A DNA stretch of 36,983 bases. Origin: an uncultured Clostridia bacterium. GTDB taxonomy: Bacteria; Bacillota; Clostridia; Peptostreptococcales; Acidaminobacteraceae. The translations under genes were made by a program, and so were the position numbers. Below are positions 1-7,366 of the stretch, one piece after another. Location of the stretch: contig CAKMJV010000019.1 of the NCBI GenBank assembly GCA_927417275.1, forward strand, positions 1 through 36,983, read 5' to 3'. Below the pieces are notes generated by a model. It ran no database searches and was not told the DNA's origin. It saw only the letters and a list, made by a program, of their open reading frames with translations. How positions within the stretch are numbered: the stretch's first letter is position 1; every line of letters begins with the position of its first letter.

Positions 1-10
1 ATATTTGAAC

Positions 11-55
11 CCTCCTCGTTATGTATATTCTATCACATAACGATATAAAATTCAA
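11..55 (-). promoter_or_regulatory. Promoter, operator-like palindrome and RBS of a gene leaving the left edge
   Basis: Read on the minus strand, there is a -35 box TTGAAT (50-55), a 17-nt spacer and a -10 box TAGAAT (27-32). A perfect 9-bp inverted repeat (TCGTTATGT at 16-24, ACATAACGA at 35-43, 10-nt spacer) brackets the -10 box. It is followed by AGGAGG (11-16), about 10 nt before the window edge. The start codon must therefore lie just outside the window. The palindrome over the -10 box is the usual layout of a repressor site; the regulator is unknown. Confidence 0.6.
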
Positions 56-83
56 GTATAATTTCAACTGAAACGTTTGTTTT

Positions 84-530
84 TCAATAGTTTGAAAGGC
101 AAAACTCTATTGTCTCGTTATGCGTTTTCGGGAATCCAGGAATCATAGTTTCTAAATTATCAATTAAATCTGATTTCATATCAAAGGGTTGAACTTCCAA
201 AACATTTAGGATATATTGATATTTTTTCAAAATATACCTTTTATCAAGATTTCCTGAAATCCATTTTTCCTTAATAATTGCGCACTTAATAGATGAAAGT
301 GTATTAACTCGACTCTCGTTTTCTACAATATCACATATTATCTCGTTAATCACTGCTTCTAAAAATGATAAACTAGAAAAAATTGAACTTATCACATATG
401 CACTATTTCTAGAATGCAAATCATCATCGAATTTCCCATTATATTCAGATTCTATTTTATTACTTTCTAACAATAGTAAATAAGCTGATTTCAAATGTTG
501 AATTGAATAATAAGTACGAAATTTTATCAT
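84..530 (-). CDS. Hypothetical protein, possibly C-terminally truncated
   Basis: A 148-residue soluble protein with a good RBS (AGGA 8 nt before the ATG). I do not recognise a named domain. The stretch around residues 45-68 (AYVISSIFSSLSFLEAVINE) resembles a class of uncharacterised bacterial proteins that share a 'sxxFLEAxINE' helix. From memory those are usually longer than 200 residues, so this copy may have lost its C-terminal part; that is inference. The gene is isolated: more than 100 bp separates it from the gene upstream, and the promoter at 11-55 starts directly downstream of its stop. No catalytic motif is visible. Confidence 0.55.
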   Translation of the reverse strand: MIKFRTYYSIQHLKSAYLLLLESNKIESEYNGKFDDDLHSRNSAYVISSIFSSLSFLEAVINEIICDIVENESRVNTLSSIKCAIIKEKWISGNLDKRYILKKYQYILNVLEVQPFDMKSDLIDNLETMIPGFPKTHNETIEFCLSNY

Positions 531-652
531 ATACTGTCCTTTCTATAATATTACTTTAAGTTCTTCTAATATATGTTACCTAAGTGGCTGGCAAAGTTAA
601 TGTACTTATGTTTCTTGAATCCTTAAAACTCGAACTTGACTGTTTATCATCC

Positions 653-1144
653 TTAAAATATTTTGCCTTCTGCAGTCTCCACTTTGTTCACAAAATCCAT
701 AAAGTAACGCTCAGCGCCATGGTCTTTAATGAGGGTTGCACGTGTGATGCGGATGGCTAAAATAACGCAGTTTTCATCCGATTCATTATTTGCACTGTCG
801 TACCAAGCGGCAAATGCTGCGCGCAGTTTCTCTCTTATGACTGCATTTTTAGGGTCCAGTACCCAGCCGAGATTTACTCCGATGCCATTTCCCGAAATCC
901 ACCCCCCGCAGACGGTGAAAGCGACTTCGTTATTTTCAGCGATTTGCGCCATTTTAGTTGATTTAGCCCACGTGGTAATATAAAATACGCCATTTTCATA
1001 AAAGGCATCTAAATCGCGGACAAAAGGACGGGGGCTGCCATCAGGGGTTTTCTCTAGTGCTATGGTTGCCAGTGAAATGGTATTGTCTTTTCCGTTGCCA
1101 CATCTTTCTTCCATTAATTTTAGTCCCTCTTCGTATCTGCTCAT
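653..1144 (-). CDS. Pyridoxamine 5'-phosphate oxidase-like flavin-binding protein
   Basis: A 163-residue protein of the FMN-binding split-barrel superfamily. Features typical of small PNPOx-like proteins are visible: an N-terminal helix followed by 'TISLATIALEKTPDGSPRPFVRDLDAF', then 'GVFYITTWAKSTKMAQIAENNEVAFTV', where the K-S-T-K-M-x-Q-I segment corresponds to the flavin-phosphate region. The start has a strong RBS (AGGAGG, 6 nt to ATG). It follows the NHL lipoprotein gene by 18 bp in the same direction, so the two are probably co-transcribed. Members bind FMN or F420 and reduce small molecules or carry heme; the substrate cannot be told here. Confidence 0.8.
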   Translation of the reverse strand: MSRYEEGLKLMEERCGNGKDNTISLATIALEKTPDGSPRPFVRDLDAFYENGVFYITTWAKSTKMAQIAENNEVAFTVCGGWISGNGIGVNLGWVLDPKNAVIREKLRAAFAAWYDSANNESDENCVILAIRITRATLIKDHGAERYFMDFVNKVETAEGKIF

Positions 1145-1162
1145 TTTGATCCTCCTATAAAC

Positions 1163-2146
1163 TTATGGTTTTTGTATGACTGTTAGTTTTCCTGAAGACT
1201 GATTAACGATTATGATTTGATCTGTTTTGCTTATTACAACGCCAGTTGGCCGCTTAAGAGCATTTAAACTTTTCACTTTTCCGCCTACTCCCCACAGGAA
1301 ATTACCATCATTATCAAACACTTGCAAACGACCCAGATCATAGTCTGTAACATAGACATTTCCGTCAATATCTACCGCAATACCCTCTGGTGTTCCCGTA
1401 ACACCGATGTCTTCACCCATCTGCCATGCTGAGATGAACGTTCCATTTGTATCAAATTTCTGCACGCGTTTGGTTTCGTAATCGGATACGAAAATATTGC
1501 CATCTAAATCTACTGCGATACCTGTTGCATGTTTGAACATGCCTTCACCCTCTCCAGAACCGCCAAAGCGCATTAAGAAATTGCCGTTATTATCAAATTT
1601 TTGAATATAAGGATTGCCATCATCGGTTACAAAGACATTTCCATCACTGTCAACTGCGATGCCAATTGCCCGAACAAATTGACCGTTTTCTGTACCAGAT
1701 GCCCCCCATTGTGTCAAAAAGTTACCCTCTTGATCAAATTTTTGAATGCGATGATTCCCGTTATCTACCACAAATACTTGATCCGTTGCATCTATGGCAA
1801 TTCCACCAAAACCCATGGAATTAAACATCCCTGCTTCGCTGCCCTCTTTGTCCCACTTGCCAACCAAATTTCCATCAGCATCGAATATTAAAATACGATT
1901 ATTTCCTGAATCCGTGACGTAAATATGACCCTTTGCGTTAATGGCCAAGCCATATGGATTTTTCATGCTGTCCTCAGCTAGTGAAATTTCAAGAAACTTT
2001 TCTATCGTTTCTGGTACTTCAGTGACTGTTTCTGTAGTATTTGTTGTAGGCCTCTGTGTCGTTTCAGGTGTCGGTGTAGATTCGTCTTTCATGCCGCAAG
2101 CGGTTAAAAAAAACATGCTAATTATCAAACAAATCACAACTTTCAT
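1163..2146 (-). CDS. NHL-repeat lipoprotein
   Basis: A 327-residue exported lipoprotein. Residues 1-17 form a signal peptide ending in a lipobox (LTAC, Cys-17), followed by a Thr/Pro-rich linker (residues 20-45). The rest is a beta-propeller of NHL repeats: I count about six units of the pattern 'P.GIAVDxDGNVYVTDxxNxRIQKFDxxGNFL'. Such propellers are binding scaffolds, extracellular here, usually for proteins or polysaccharides, with no catalysis implied. The RBS AAGGAGGTG precedes the ATG. The PNPOx-like gene follows 18 bp downstream. Confidence 0.9.
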   Translation of the reverse strand: MKVVICLIISMFFLTACGMKDESTPTPETTQRPTTNTTETVTEVPETIEKFLEISLAEDSMKNPYGLAINAKGHIYVTDSGNNRILIFDADGNLVGKWDKEGSEAGMFNSMGFGGIAIDATDQVFVVDNGNHRIQKFDQEGNFLTQWGASGTENGQFVRAIGIAVDSDGNVFVTDDGNPYIQKFDNNGNFLMRFGGSGEGEGMFKHATGIAVDLDGNIFVSDYETKRVQKFDTNGTFISAWQMGEDIGVTGTPEGIAVDIDGNVYVTDYDLGRLQVFDNDGNFLWGVGGKVKSLNALKRPTGVVISKTDQIIIVNQSSGKLTVIQKP

Positions 2147-2207
2147 TTAAAACACCTCCTTGCATCGCTCATTAAAAACCAGTTAAGTTATTATTTTTGC
2201 GAGAATA

Positions 2208-2825
2208 TTACCGTTCAATTGTTGGAATAGCCGTTTTAAAAAAATCTATTAATCCCTGATCAATTTCTGATTTGTATACCGCTTCGTTTTCCAAATCGTA
2301 GTAGTATCGATTCGTAGAACAATCAACAGATAGTGCATCTAATGGGAATCCTTTTACGCGTTTACTATGTGGTTTATCTATTATCAAAAATGGCTCCGTC
2401 ATCAAGGACGCATCCATGCTGTTAAATATGGCTTGATCATCATAAATAAATGAAATTGCATTCTTATATCTTGCAAGCAATTGATTATTAAACTGTTTAG
2501 CAAAATTTGAATAGTATACGATCATTTCTTCATCTGACAACTCTTTTCCATTAACTCTTCTAATATGAGTACCTGGTTGTAAAGCATCCTCTACGCCATC
2601 GAAATACAATCCACTGTCACATGAGAAAACTGGCATTTTATAGGCTTCATAATAGATTCTTGCCTTTATAATAGCATTTTCAAGGGGATTACTGCCTGTT
2701 TCATCCGCTTTAGGAATCGGCTGATCAAAATCGTATAACCCCACGAGTTCTATACCTAAGGGTTTAACGATTCTATTCATAAAGTTAAGTTTGGCTTGAT
2801 TTGTGGTTCCGTAGAGTATTTTCAT
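2208..2825 (-). CDS. Ham1/RdgB-like non-canonical NTP pyrophosphatase
   Basis: A 205-residue protein that starts with the signature of the Ham1/ITPase family: a beta strand followed by T-T-N-Q-A-K (residues 7-12; family T/S-x-N-x-x-K). 'ENAIIKARIYYEAYKMPVFSCDSGLYFDG' (from residue 49) matches the family's metal and substrate region (EN...KA.......DSGL.VD.L). RdgB removes ITP and XTP from the nucleotide pool; the C-terminal half here is divergent, so the substrate may differ. Its ATG directly follows the stop codon of the upstream gene and its RBS (GGAG) lies inside that gene, so the two are translationally coupled. Confidence 0.75.
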   Translation of the reverse strand: MKILYGTTNQAKLNFMNRIVKPLGIELVGLYDFDQPIPKADETGSNPLENAIIKARIYYEAYKMPVFSCDSGLYFDGVEDALQPGTHIRRVNGKELSDEEMIVYYSNFAKQFNNQLLARYKNAISFIYDDQAIFNSMDASLMTEPFLIIDKPHSKRVKGFPLDALSVDCSTNRYYYDLENEAVYKSEIDQGLIDFFKTAIPTIER

Positions 2826-3476
2826 TTAGTAATCTCCAAAAAAAATTTTAGTTAGTTTGGTCTTTAAATCTCCATTTAAATTAATCGTATAATAATTTAA
2901 ATGCCTTACATCTTTAAAAGTTCCCAAAATTCCCGTAGAATCATCATGTACAGCGACTAGTTTCAATCCCAGTTTCTCAATGTCTTGACTGGTTATCGAA
3001 CTGTTTGCAAATAATTCATACTCTCTATTCTTATATAAATATGCTTGTAAATTTAAATTCTCCTTTGCACAATTAGATATATATTTCACATCTTCAGGTA
3101 TAATAGAACCTTTTATTAATACTTCAGGTGATCGAAAATGTCCATTGATGTATTTTTGTGGAGAAATAGCAGTACTCATATAAGCATTAGTCATCTCACT
3201 TACAACATCCAAGTGATTTATTACATGATTCACGTAAGCAGAAGATATGTAGTCCATATTTGCAACAAGACATCTTTCACTTTCAACTTCGATTTCAAAT
3301 AAGATGTACTCATTATTTTGTATGTACCCCATCAAATCGTGCTCTGGTAAAATCCAAGCAAAAACAACATTTTCTCTTATTATGCAGTTTAATGAGCTAA
3401 AATTTGACTTTGCAATTAACCCATTTGCTAAGACCCCAGATAAGTTTTCTTTCTTAGTAAAGTGATATAGTTTCAT
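2826..3476 (-). CDS. DarT-like ADP-ribosyltransferase-fold protein
   Basis: A 216-residue protein. I chose the ATG at 3476 because GGAG lies 6 nt upstream; an upstream TTG at 3512 has no RBS. The N-terminus 'LYHFTKKENLSGVLANGLIAKSN' has the layout of DarT/DUF4433-type ADP-ribosyltransferases (YHfT.i.NL..Il..Gl), and 'SPEVLIKGSIIPEDVKYIS' (about residues 117-135) resembles their 'EVLV...Ip.e.I' segment containing the conserved Glu. DarT modifies thymidine in DNA and is paired with the macrodomain antitoxin DarG. No macrodomain is present here; instead a Ham1-like NTPase is coupled directly behind it. Fold assignment is moderate; target unknown. Confidence 0.5.
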   Translation of the reverse strand: MKLYHFTKKENLSGVLANGLIAKSNFSSLNCIIRENVVFAWILPEHDLMGYIQNNEYILFEIEVESERCLVANMDYISSAYVNHVINHLDVVSEMTNAYMSTAISPQKYINGHFRSPEVLIKGSIIPEDVKYISNCAKENLNLQAYLYKNREYELFANSSITSQDIEKLGLKLVAVHDDSTGILGTFKDVRHLNYYTINLNGDLKTKLTKIFFGDY

Positions 3477-3546
3477 AGTCTTCTCCAAAGATTGGTCGTT
3501 ATTTTGAGTCAATTCATATAAAAAATACTATCTAACACCAAACTTC

Positions 3547-3698
3547 TCAATCGATGCTATCATTCGCTTCAGAAATTGCTAAAATATGACCACAAATATC
3601 AAGTTCTGCAACCTCTCTACGCCCATTCATATATATATTTGCATCATTGACCTTTTCATATCAGTTCTTCTTTGAATAACAATGCGTCCTGCTTTCAT
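3547..3698 (-). pseudogene. Frameshifted remnant of a small gene (about 50 residues)
   Basis: On the minus strand an ATG at 3698 opens a frame beginning MKAGRIVIQRRTDMK. It closes early, but shifting by one base after that point gives VNDANIYMNGRREV, continuing for about 35 residues to a TGA at 3547. Together the two pieces read like one short soluble protein of about 50 residues broken by a single-base indel near 3650. There is no convincing RBS, so this may be a decayed gene. Family unknown. Confidence 0.3.
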
Positions 3699-3719
3699 AA
3701 TGTATACTTATAATAACGA

Positions 3720-3905
3720 TCAAATATCCTCATTTTCAATAACAATATACGCTTGACCAGTATATATACTGTCCCCTAGAGCACAAGCCGAGATATGCTT
3801 TACTTTCCAACCTTCTTCTAAATACTTGTTAACGATATCCAAGCCGTCATCATCTTTTGCCCCTAACATCTTACTATTGCTTTTAACCCATATAATTTTT
3901 TCCAT
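3720..3905 (-). CDS. Small hypothetical protein (DUF4177-like length and pattern)
   Basis: A 61-residue protein starting at the ATG at 3905, which has AAAGGAG 9 nt upstream; a longer start at 3932 would overlap the preceding gene. The sequence alternates a strand, a helix (GLDIVNKYLEEGWKVKHISAC) and a final strand. It resembles small alpha/beta proteins in which 'L.eGW.v..i' is the hallmark (DUF4177 and relatives), but a firm assignment is not possible. It lies 2 nt behind the HAD phosphatase gene, with its RBS inside that gene, so co-expression is expected. Confidence 0.6.
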   Translation of the reverse strand: MEKIIWVKSNSKMLGAKDDDGLDIVNKYLEEGWKVKHISACALGDSIYTGQAYIVIENEDI

Positions 3906-3907
3906 AA

Positions 3908-4462
3908 TTAAACGCTCCTTTTTAAAATCCACATAGCTGCATCATACATATCATTTGCAATAAATTCAGGTTCTGTGCTCGCCCATGTTGAGCGATATGC
4001 GTCCAGACTTCCTTGACCAACGCCAGTTCGTACTAAGACTTTACTAATGCCTAGATTATGAGCAAATAACATATCGGACATGCCCATATCTCCAATCATG
4101 TAACAATTTGCTTTATCGATGTATTCTATTGCATTTGCGCGTTCGAAAAATTCCGTTTTTGGCTTTTTACACGCGCAGTCATCCACACTGTTATGCGGAC
4201 AACAATAGAATTCTAGCGCATCAATCCCATTTTCATGTACCATTTTCTCTATCTCTGCTTGTTTTGATGCATAGATTTCTTTGGTTATTATACCTTTTGC
4301 GATGCGACTCTGATTGGTTACGACGATCATCCTACACCCCTCTACGGATAAGGCTTTCAATGCATCAAGTGCCCTTGGATAGAAGTCAAAACTCGTGATG
4401 TCTCCCATAGGATCTCCACCAAGTGTCCCTTGTAAATCCATAAAAATCGTTTTTCTTTCCAT
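3908..4462 (-). CDS. GmhB-like HAD-IIIA phosphatase with altered motif I
   Basis: A 184-residue HAD-superfamily protein. Motif I is D9-L-Q-G-T, motif II is VTNQS, motif III includes KKPKTEFF, and motif IV is GDMGMSD. A CxH...CxC loop (CCPHNSVDDCACKKP, about residues 88-102) matches the zinc loop of D,D-heptose-1,7-bisphosphate phosphatase GmhB and histidinol-phosphate phosphatases. The usual second Asp of DxDGT, which acts as general acid/base, is Gln here (Q11). Either chemistry is changed or activity is reduced. The natural substrate is unknown; nothing nearby suggests heptose or histidine synthesis. The small gene at 3720 follows directly. Confidence 0.8.
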   Translation of the reverse strand: MERKTIFMDLQGTLGGDPMGDITSFDFYPRALDALKALSVEGCRMIVVTNQSRIAKGIITKEIYASKQAEIEKMVHENGIDALEFYCCPHNSVDDCACKKPKTEFFERANAIEYIDKANCYMIGDMGMSDMLFAHNLGISKVLVRTGVGQGSLDAYRSTWASTEPEFIANDMYDAAMWILKRSV

Positions 4463-4529
4463 GGTTTATTCATCCTTTTTCGAATTTATATTAATTCTAC
4501 ACTTGCAAAAAGTTGCCAGGGACATTTTG

Positions 4530-5492
4530 TTATCTCCGTAATTTATGATACAGATTATAAAGCCCCGCTGTTGCGATACCTGATCCAAATGCGATTGCGC
4601 CCAGTTTTCCACCGACACCAACGAAGAATGAGTGCGTGTACGCATACGTTATTGCACCTAAGAAACCCGCGGTGATCACATAGCGTTTGCTTTTAAACTT
4701 ATCTATCGAGGACATTCCTATAAATGTACCAGTAAATAGGGCTACGGACAATATCACGCCTGTGGTCTCATGTAGTACAGGTATGACTAATGCACCGATT
4801 AAACCTATAAAAGCAGAACTAAAAACAACGCCCCACTTCGTTAGCGCGTTTAGTAAAAAAGTTGCCATTGCACCTACTATAAAATAAAACATAATCCAGT
4901 AATCCGTTACAATAGAGATTTCCTTTATAGAAATTTGAAAAGGCCCAAGTGCTAAACTGGCGGTAAATACACCGATAAATGCAATAGCACCCAGTTTACC
5001 ACCAAAGCCTTTGTAAACATCGTCCGAAACCACAAACAGAGAAGCTGCCAAGAAAGAACTCAAAGCAATTCCCTCATATCCAACAAAATTCAAAGACCCT
5101 GTCATGCCTACAAAAGAGCCACAGTATATTGCCACTGCATATTTTTTGAAAAAAACAGCTCCGAATAGACCGATGACAGAAGATGCAATTACAGCACCTA
5201 ATCCAAAAGTATGATTGAGCAAGTAGGTAACGATTGAAGCGATGAAAAGCGCACCCCAAGTAATCGCGTGCTGCCTCGTGAATTTTGCGGCTTTAAGCGT
5301 TGCCCACTTTGGGACGAAGAACTTTAACCACTCATTATAAATTTCATATAATGCGAGCAGTATAATAATAGCTTTTATGCCTGATATCCAATAGTGATTG
5401 GACATAAGTGATGTGAACAGCCCCAGTGAAAACAACGTCAGGATGCTGATGCTGAGTAAAAAAAAACTCACTTTACTAAGTAAGAGTAACAT
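4530..5492 (-). CDS. Polytopic membrane protein with internal tandem duplication
   Basis: A 320-residue integral membrane protein with roughly ten hydrophobic segments. After two N-terminal helices (residues 5-50), residues about 75-184 and 195-315 are two copies of one module. Each copy has 'G.V..S..IGL.GA', then 'G.F.GM.', and ends in the identical motif GGKLGAIAF (in GFGGKLGAIAFIGVF and GVGGKLGAIAFGSGI). This resembles inverted-repeat or duplicated transporter folds, but I do not recognise the family. The RBS is GGAGG and a sigma-A promoter lies at 5518-5546. It is divergent from the DUF3800 gene. Role unknown; transport or channel function is a guess. Confidence 0.75.
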   Translation of the reverse strand: MLLLLSKVSFFLLSISILTLFSLGLFTSLMSNHYWISGIKAIIILLALYEIYNEWLKFFVPKWATLKAAKFTRQHAITWGALFIASIVTYLLNHTFGLGAVIASSVIGLFGAVFFKKYAVAIYCGSFVGMTGSLNFVGYEGIALSSFLAASLFVVSDDVYKGFGGKLGAIAFIGVFTASLALGPFQISIKEISIVTDYWIMFYFIVGAMATFLLNALTKWGVVFSSAFIGLIGALVIPVLHETTGVILSVALFTGTFIGMSSIDKFKSKRYVITAGFLGAITYAYTHSFFVGVGGKLGAIAFGSGIATAGLYNLYHKLRR

Positions 5493-5517
5493 TGGTTGCC
5501 TCCAAAACTAATGACTA

Positions 5518-5546
5518 ATTAGAACTTAAAAAACATAGTTAAACAA
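5518..5546 (-). promoter_or_regulatory. Sigma-A promoter of the duplicated membrane protein
   Basis: On the minus strand TTGTTT (5541-5546) is separated by 17 nt from TCTAAT (5518-5523), about 25 nt before the ATG at 5492. Just upstream, CTCGGTTTA (5547-5555) is the inverted partner of TAAACCGAG (5622-5630) in front of the divergent gene. Confidence 0.5.
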
Positions 5547-5603
5547 CTCGGTTTACGTTCCATTTTAGATCTTTTTAAACAATGGTAACAAAATACATTT
5601 TTG

Positions 5604-5634
5604 TGTTATAATGTACTAAAATAAACCGAGGAGG
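5604..5634 (+). promoter_or_regulatory. Extended -10 promoter and RBS of the DUF3800 gene
   Basis: TG at 5604-5605 followed by TATAAT (5607-5612) forms an extended -10 element; no good -35 hexamer is seen 17 nt upstream. GAGGAGG (5628-5634) sits 6 nt before the ATG at 5640. Confidence 0.6.
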
Positions 5635-5639
5635 CGTTT

Positions 5640-6389
5640 ATGAGCACATACTATTTATTTCTAGATGAATTAAAGGCTAACAATATATACAGCCACTTTT
5701 GTCTTGGTGGTTGTATCATTGAAGATATTTACTATCGTAATACAATTATCCCTTATGTTAATACTTTAAAACAAGAGATCTTTGGAAATACTACAGTCAT
5801 TTTACACGAAAGTAAAATTAGACAAAAAAAACTTGATCCGTCTACACAATCAGATTATTCAGTAATGAAAGACTCAATAAGGGAAAATGAGTTTTGGAGA
5901 AAAATGAAAATGTTGTTTTCCAATCATGAAATTCGAACAATGTGTGTTGGAATTGACTATGAGAAATACAAATCAGTATATACAAAAAGTCAGCAAAAAA
6001 ATAGTGAGTATTTTATTGCCCTCCAGATAATACTTGAGAATTTTGTACACTTCTTGCAAGAAAATAACGGAAAAGGTGCTGTTTATATTGAATCCAGAGG
6101 GATTGACGATGATCAAACTCTTGAAAACCAATATATCACTATAAAAAATAATGGTACTTTGTTTATTGAACATCATAATTTTAATCAACTATTAAAAACA
6201 ATCAGTTTTCCAATGAAAGCAGATAATAACATTGGAGTCCAAATAGCAGATTTTATCCCCAATCCTATTGCTCGCCAATTTGATTGTCTCGAGCAAAAAT
6301 CATTAAATCTATACACTGAAATAAAAGATAAATCATATGATGGTAATAAAAGTTTAATTGATAGATTTGGTCTAAAAAAAGTTCTCTAA
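5640..6389 (+). CDS. DUF3800 domain-containing protein
   Basis: A 249-residue protein with DUF3800 hallmarks: an N-terminal strand ending in an acidic pair (LFLDE, residues 6-10), a conserved 'ILHESKIRQ' region (about residue 57), 'VYIESRGIDDD' in the middle and 'GVQIADFIPNPIARQ' near the C-terminus. The spaced Asp/Glu residues on strands suggest an RNase H-like metal-dependent fold; the family's biochemical role is not established, though members often occur in accessory and phage-related regions. It is one of few plus-strand genes, has its own promoter, and its last codons lie inside a 23-bp sequence that is triplicated downstream. Confidence 0.85.
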   Translation: MSTYYLFLDELKANNIYSHFCLGGCIIEDIYYRNTIIPYVNTLKQEIFGNTTVILHESKIRQKKLDPSTQSDYSVMKDSIRENEFWRKMKMLFSNHEIRTMCVGIDYEKYKSVYTKSQQKNSEYFIALQIILENFVHFLQENNGKGAVYIESRGIDDDQTLENQYITIKNNGTLFIEHHNFNQLLKTISFPMKADNNIGVQIADFIPNPIARQFDCLEQKSLNLYTEIKDKSYDGNKSLIDRFGLKKVL

Positions 6390-6448
6390 TTTAATTAAAA
6401 AAAGTTCTCTAATTTAATTAAATATAAAAAAAGTTCTCTAATTTAATT
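6374..6448 (+). repeat. Three copies of a 23-bp direct repeat at the end of the DUF3800 gene
   Basis: A 23-bp unit (seven A, then GTTCTCTAATTTAATT) occurs at 6374-6396, 6397-6419 and, after a 6-bp insert AAATAT, 6426-6448. The first copy encodes the last residues and stop codon of the DUF3800 gene. Copies one and two are exactly tandem. The identity of the copies points to recent slippage or unequal recombination. Confidence 0.9.
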
Positions 6449-6492
6449 AAATTGACATTTTCTGCATTTTCATGTAACATCAAATTAAGAAG

Positions 6493-6560
6493 TTAGGGAA
6501 TTACTTTCGTATCTTTCTAACTTATATTTCTTAGGGGAATTACTATTGTATCTTTCCTAA
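6493..6560 (+). repeat. Pair of imperfect direct repeats with palindromic ends
   Basis: Two related segments of about 28-30 bp, 6493-6520 (begins TTAGGGAATTACTTTCG) and 6531-6560 (begins TTAGGGGAATTACTATTG), each starting with TTAGG and ending in TTTC(C)TAA. Each could fold on its short ends. They lie between the triplicated repeat and the terminator. Origin unknown. Confidence 0.6.
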
Positions 6561-6573
6561 AACTTTTAAAATT

Positions 6574-6600
6574 CGTATCCTTTATGGGTGCGTTTTTTTT
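6574..6600 (+). terminator. Rho-independent terminator after the DUF3800 gene
   Basis: CGTATCC (6574-6580) pairs with GGGTGCG (6586-6592) around a 5-nt loop, using two G-T wobbles, and eight T follow (6593-6600). Confidence 0.6.
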
Positions 6601-6647
6601 ATTCTGCTACTTTAAAGTTTGTTTTCAAAATGCCTGAATTACATAAA

Positions 6648-7208
6648 TTATTCCATAAATTCTGACGCCAACATTCCCATTATAATCCCATCTACTAATT
6701 TCCCTTTTAATAAATCGCGTTGTCTTACTAATCCTTCTCTTTCAAAACCTGACTTTTCGAGCACTTTTACAGAGGAATCATTGCCAGGCGTTATCGTTGC
6801 TTCTATCCTATTCAACTTTAAATTCTTAAAACCATACGATAAAATTTGCTTAGTTGCTTCAGTAGCATATCCTTTTCCCCATTGTTCTTGTGAAATGGCA
6901 TATCCAATTTCGGCTCTCTTAGCGTCTTTGTCAAAACTGCCTAAGCAAAATGTTCCAATAAGTTTCTGATTTTCTTTTAGAATAATACCCCATGTTATTT
7001 CTTCATTATTTTCAAGTTCTCGATGATATCTTTCAATAAATGATATTGCTTTTTCTTTCGAGTCAACCGGATAAAAATAATCATTTTCTGCGACCACTGG
7101 ATCACTTAATATCTCGAATAAATCGTCTACATCACTTAATTCAATTGCTCTTAGCAACAATCTTTCAGTCTCTAGCTTTGGAAATGGTTTAAAGTCAATT
7201 TGTATCAT
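6648..7208 (-). CDS. GNAT N-acetyltransferase, RimJ/RimL type
   Basis: A 186-residue acetyltransferase. 'LETERLLLRAIELSDVDDLFEILSDP' (residues 11-36) is the typical N-terminus of the RimJ/RimL branch. The acetyl-CoA pyrophosphate loop is Q-x-W-G-K-G-Y-A (EQWGKGYATEA, about 114-124), followed by 'NLKLNRIEATITPGNDSSVKVLEKSGFEREG'. These enzymes acetylate protein N-termini, aminoglycosides or small amines; the substrate is not predictable. The RBS AGGAGG precedes the ATG at good spacing. The gene is convergent with the DUF3800 gene. Confidence 0.85.
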   Translation of the reverse strand: MIQIDFKPFPKLETERLLLRAIELSDVDDLFEILSDPVVAENDYFYPVDSKEKAISFIERYHRELENNEEITWGIILKENQKLIGTFCLGSFDKDAKRAEIGYAISQEQWGKGYATEATKQILSYGFKNLKLNRIEATITPGNDSSVKVLEKSGFEREGLVRQRDLLKGKLVDGIIMGMLASEFME

Positions 7209-7366
7209 GAGCTGTTCCTCCTGAAATGCTAGATATGCTTTTTTAAAATTTCTATTAGCTTGTTCATTTGAATATATAATTGACTTATACTACTTCTTCA
7301 TCTTTCATGCAATTTCCTCTTTGCTTTCAATTAAAATTCCATTAGAAATTATTAATATACGTTTAA

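Noticed and set aside
2208..3476. A DarTG toxin-antitoxin pair
   Set aside because: No macrodomain is present in the neighbouring protein; it carries the Ham1 TxNxxK and DSGL motifs instead.
7280..7320. Very short minus-strand frame MKDEEVV with a fair RBS
   Set aside because: Seven codons are too few to separate from chance, and nothing downstream suggests a leader peptide.
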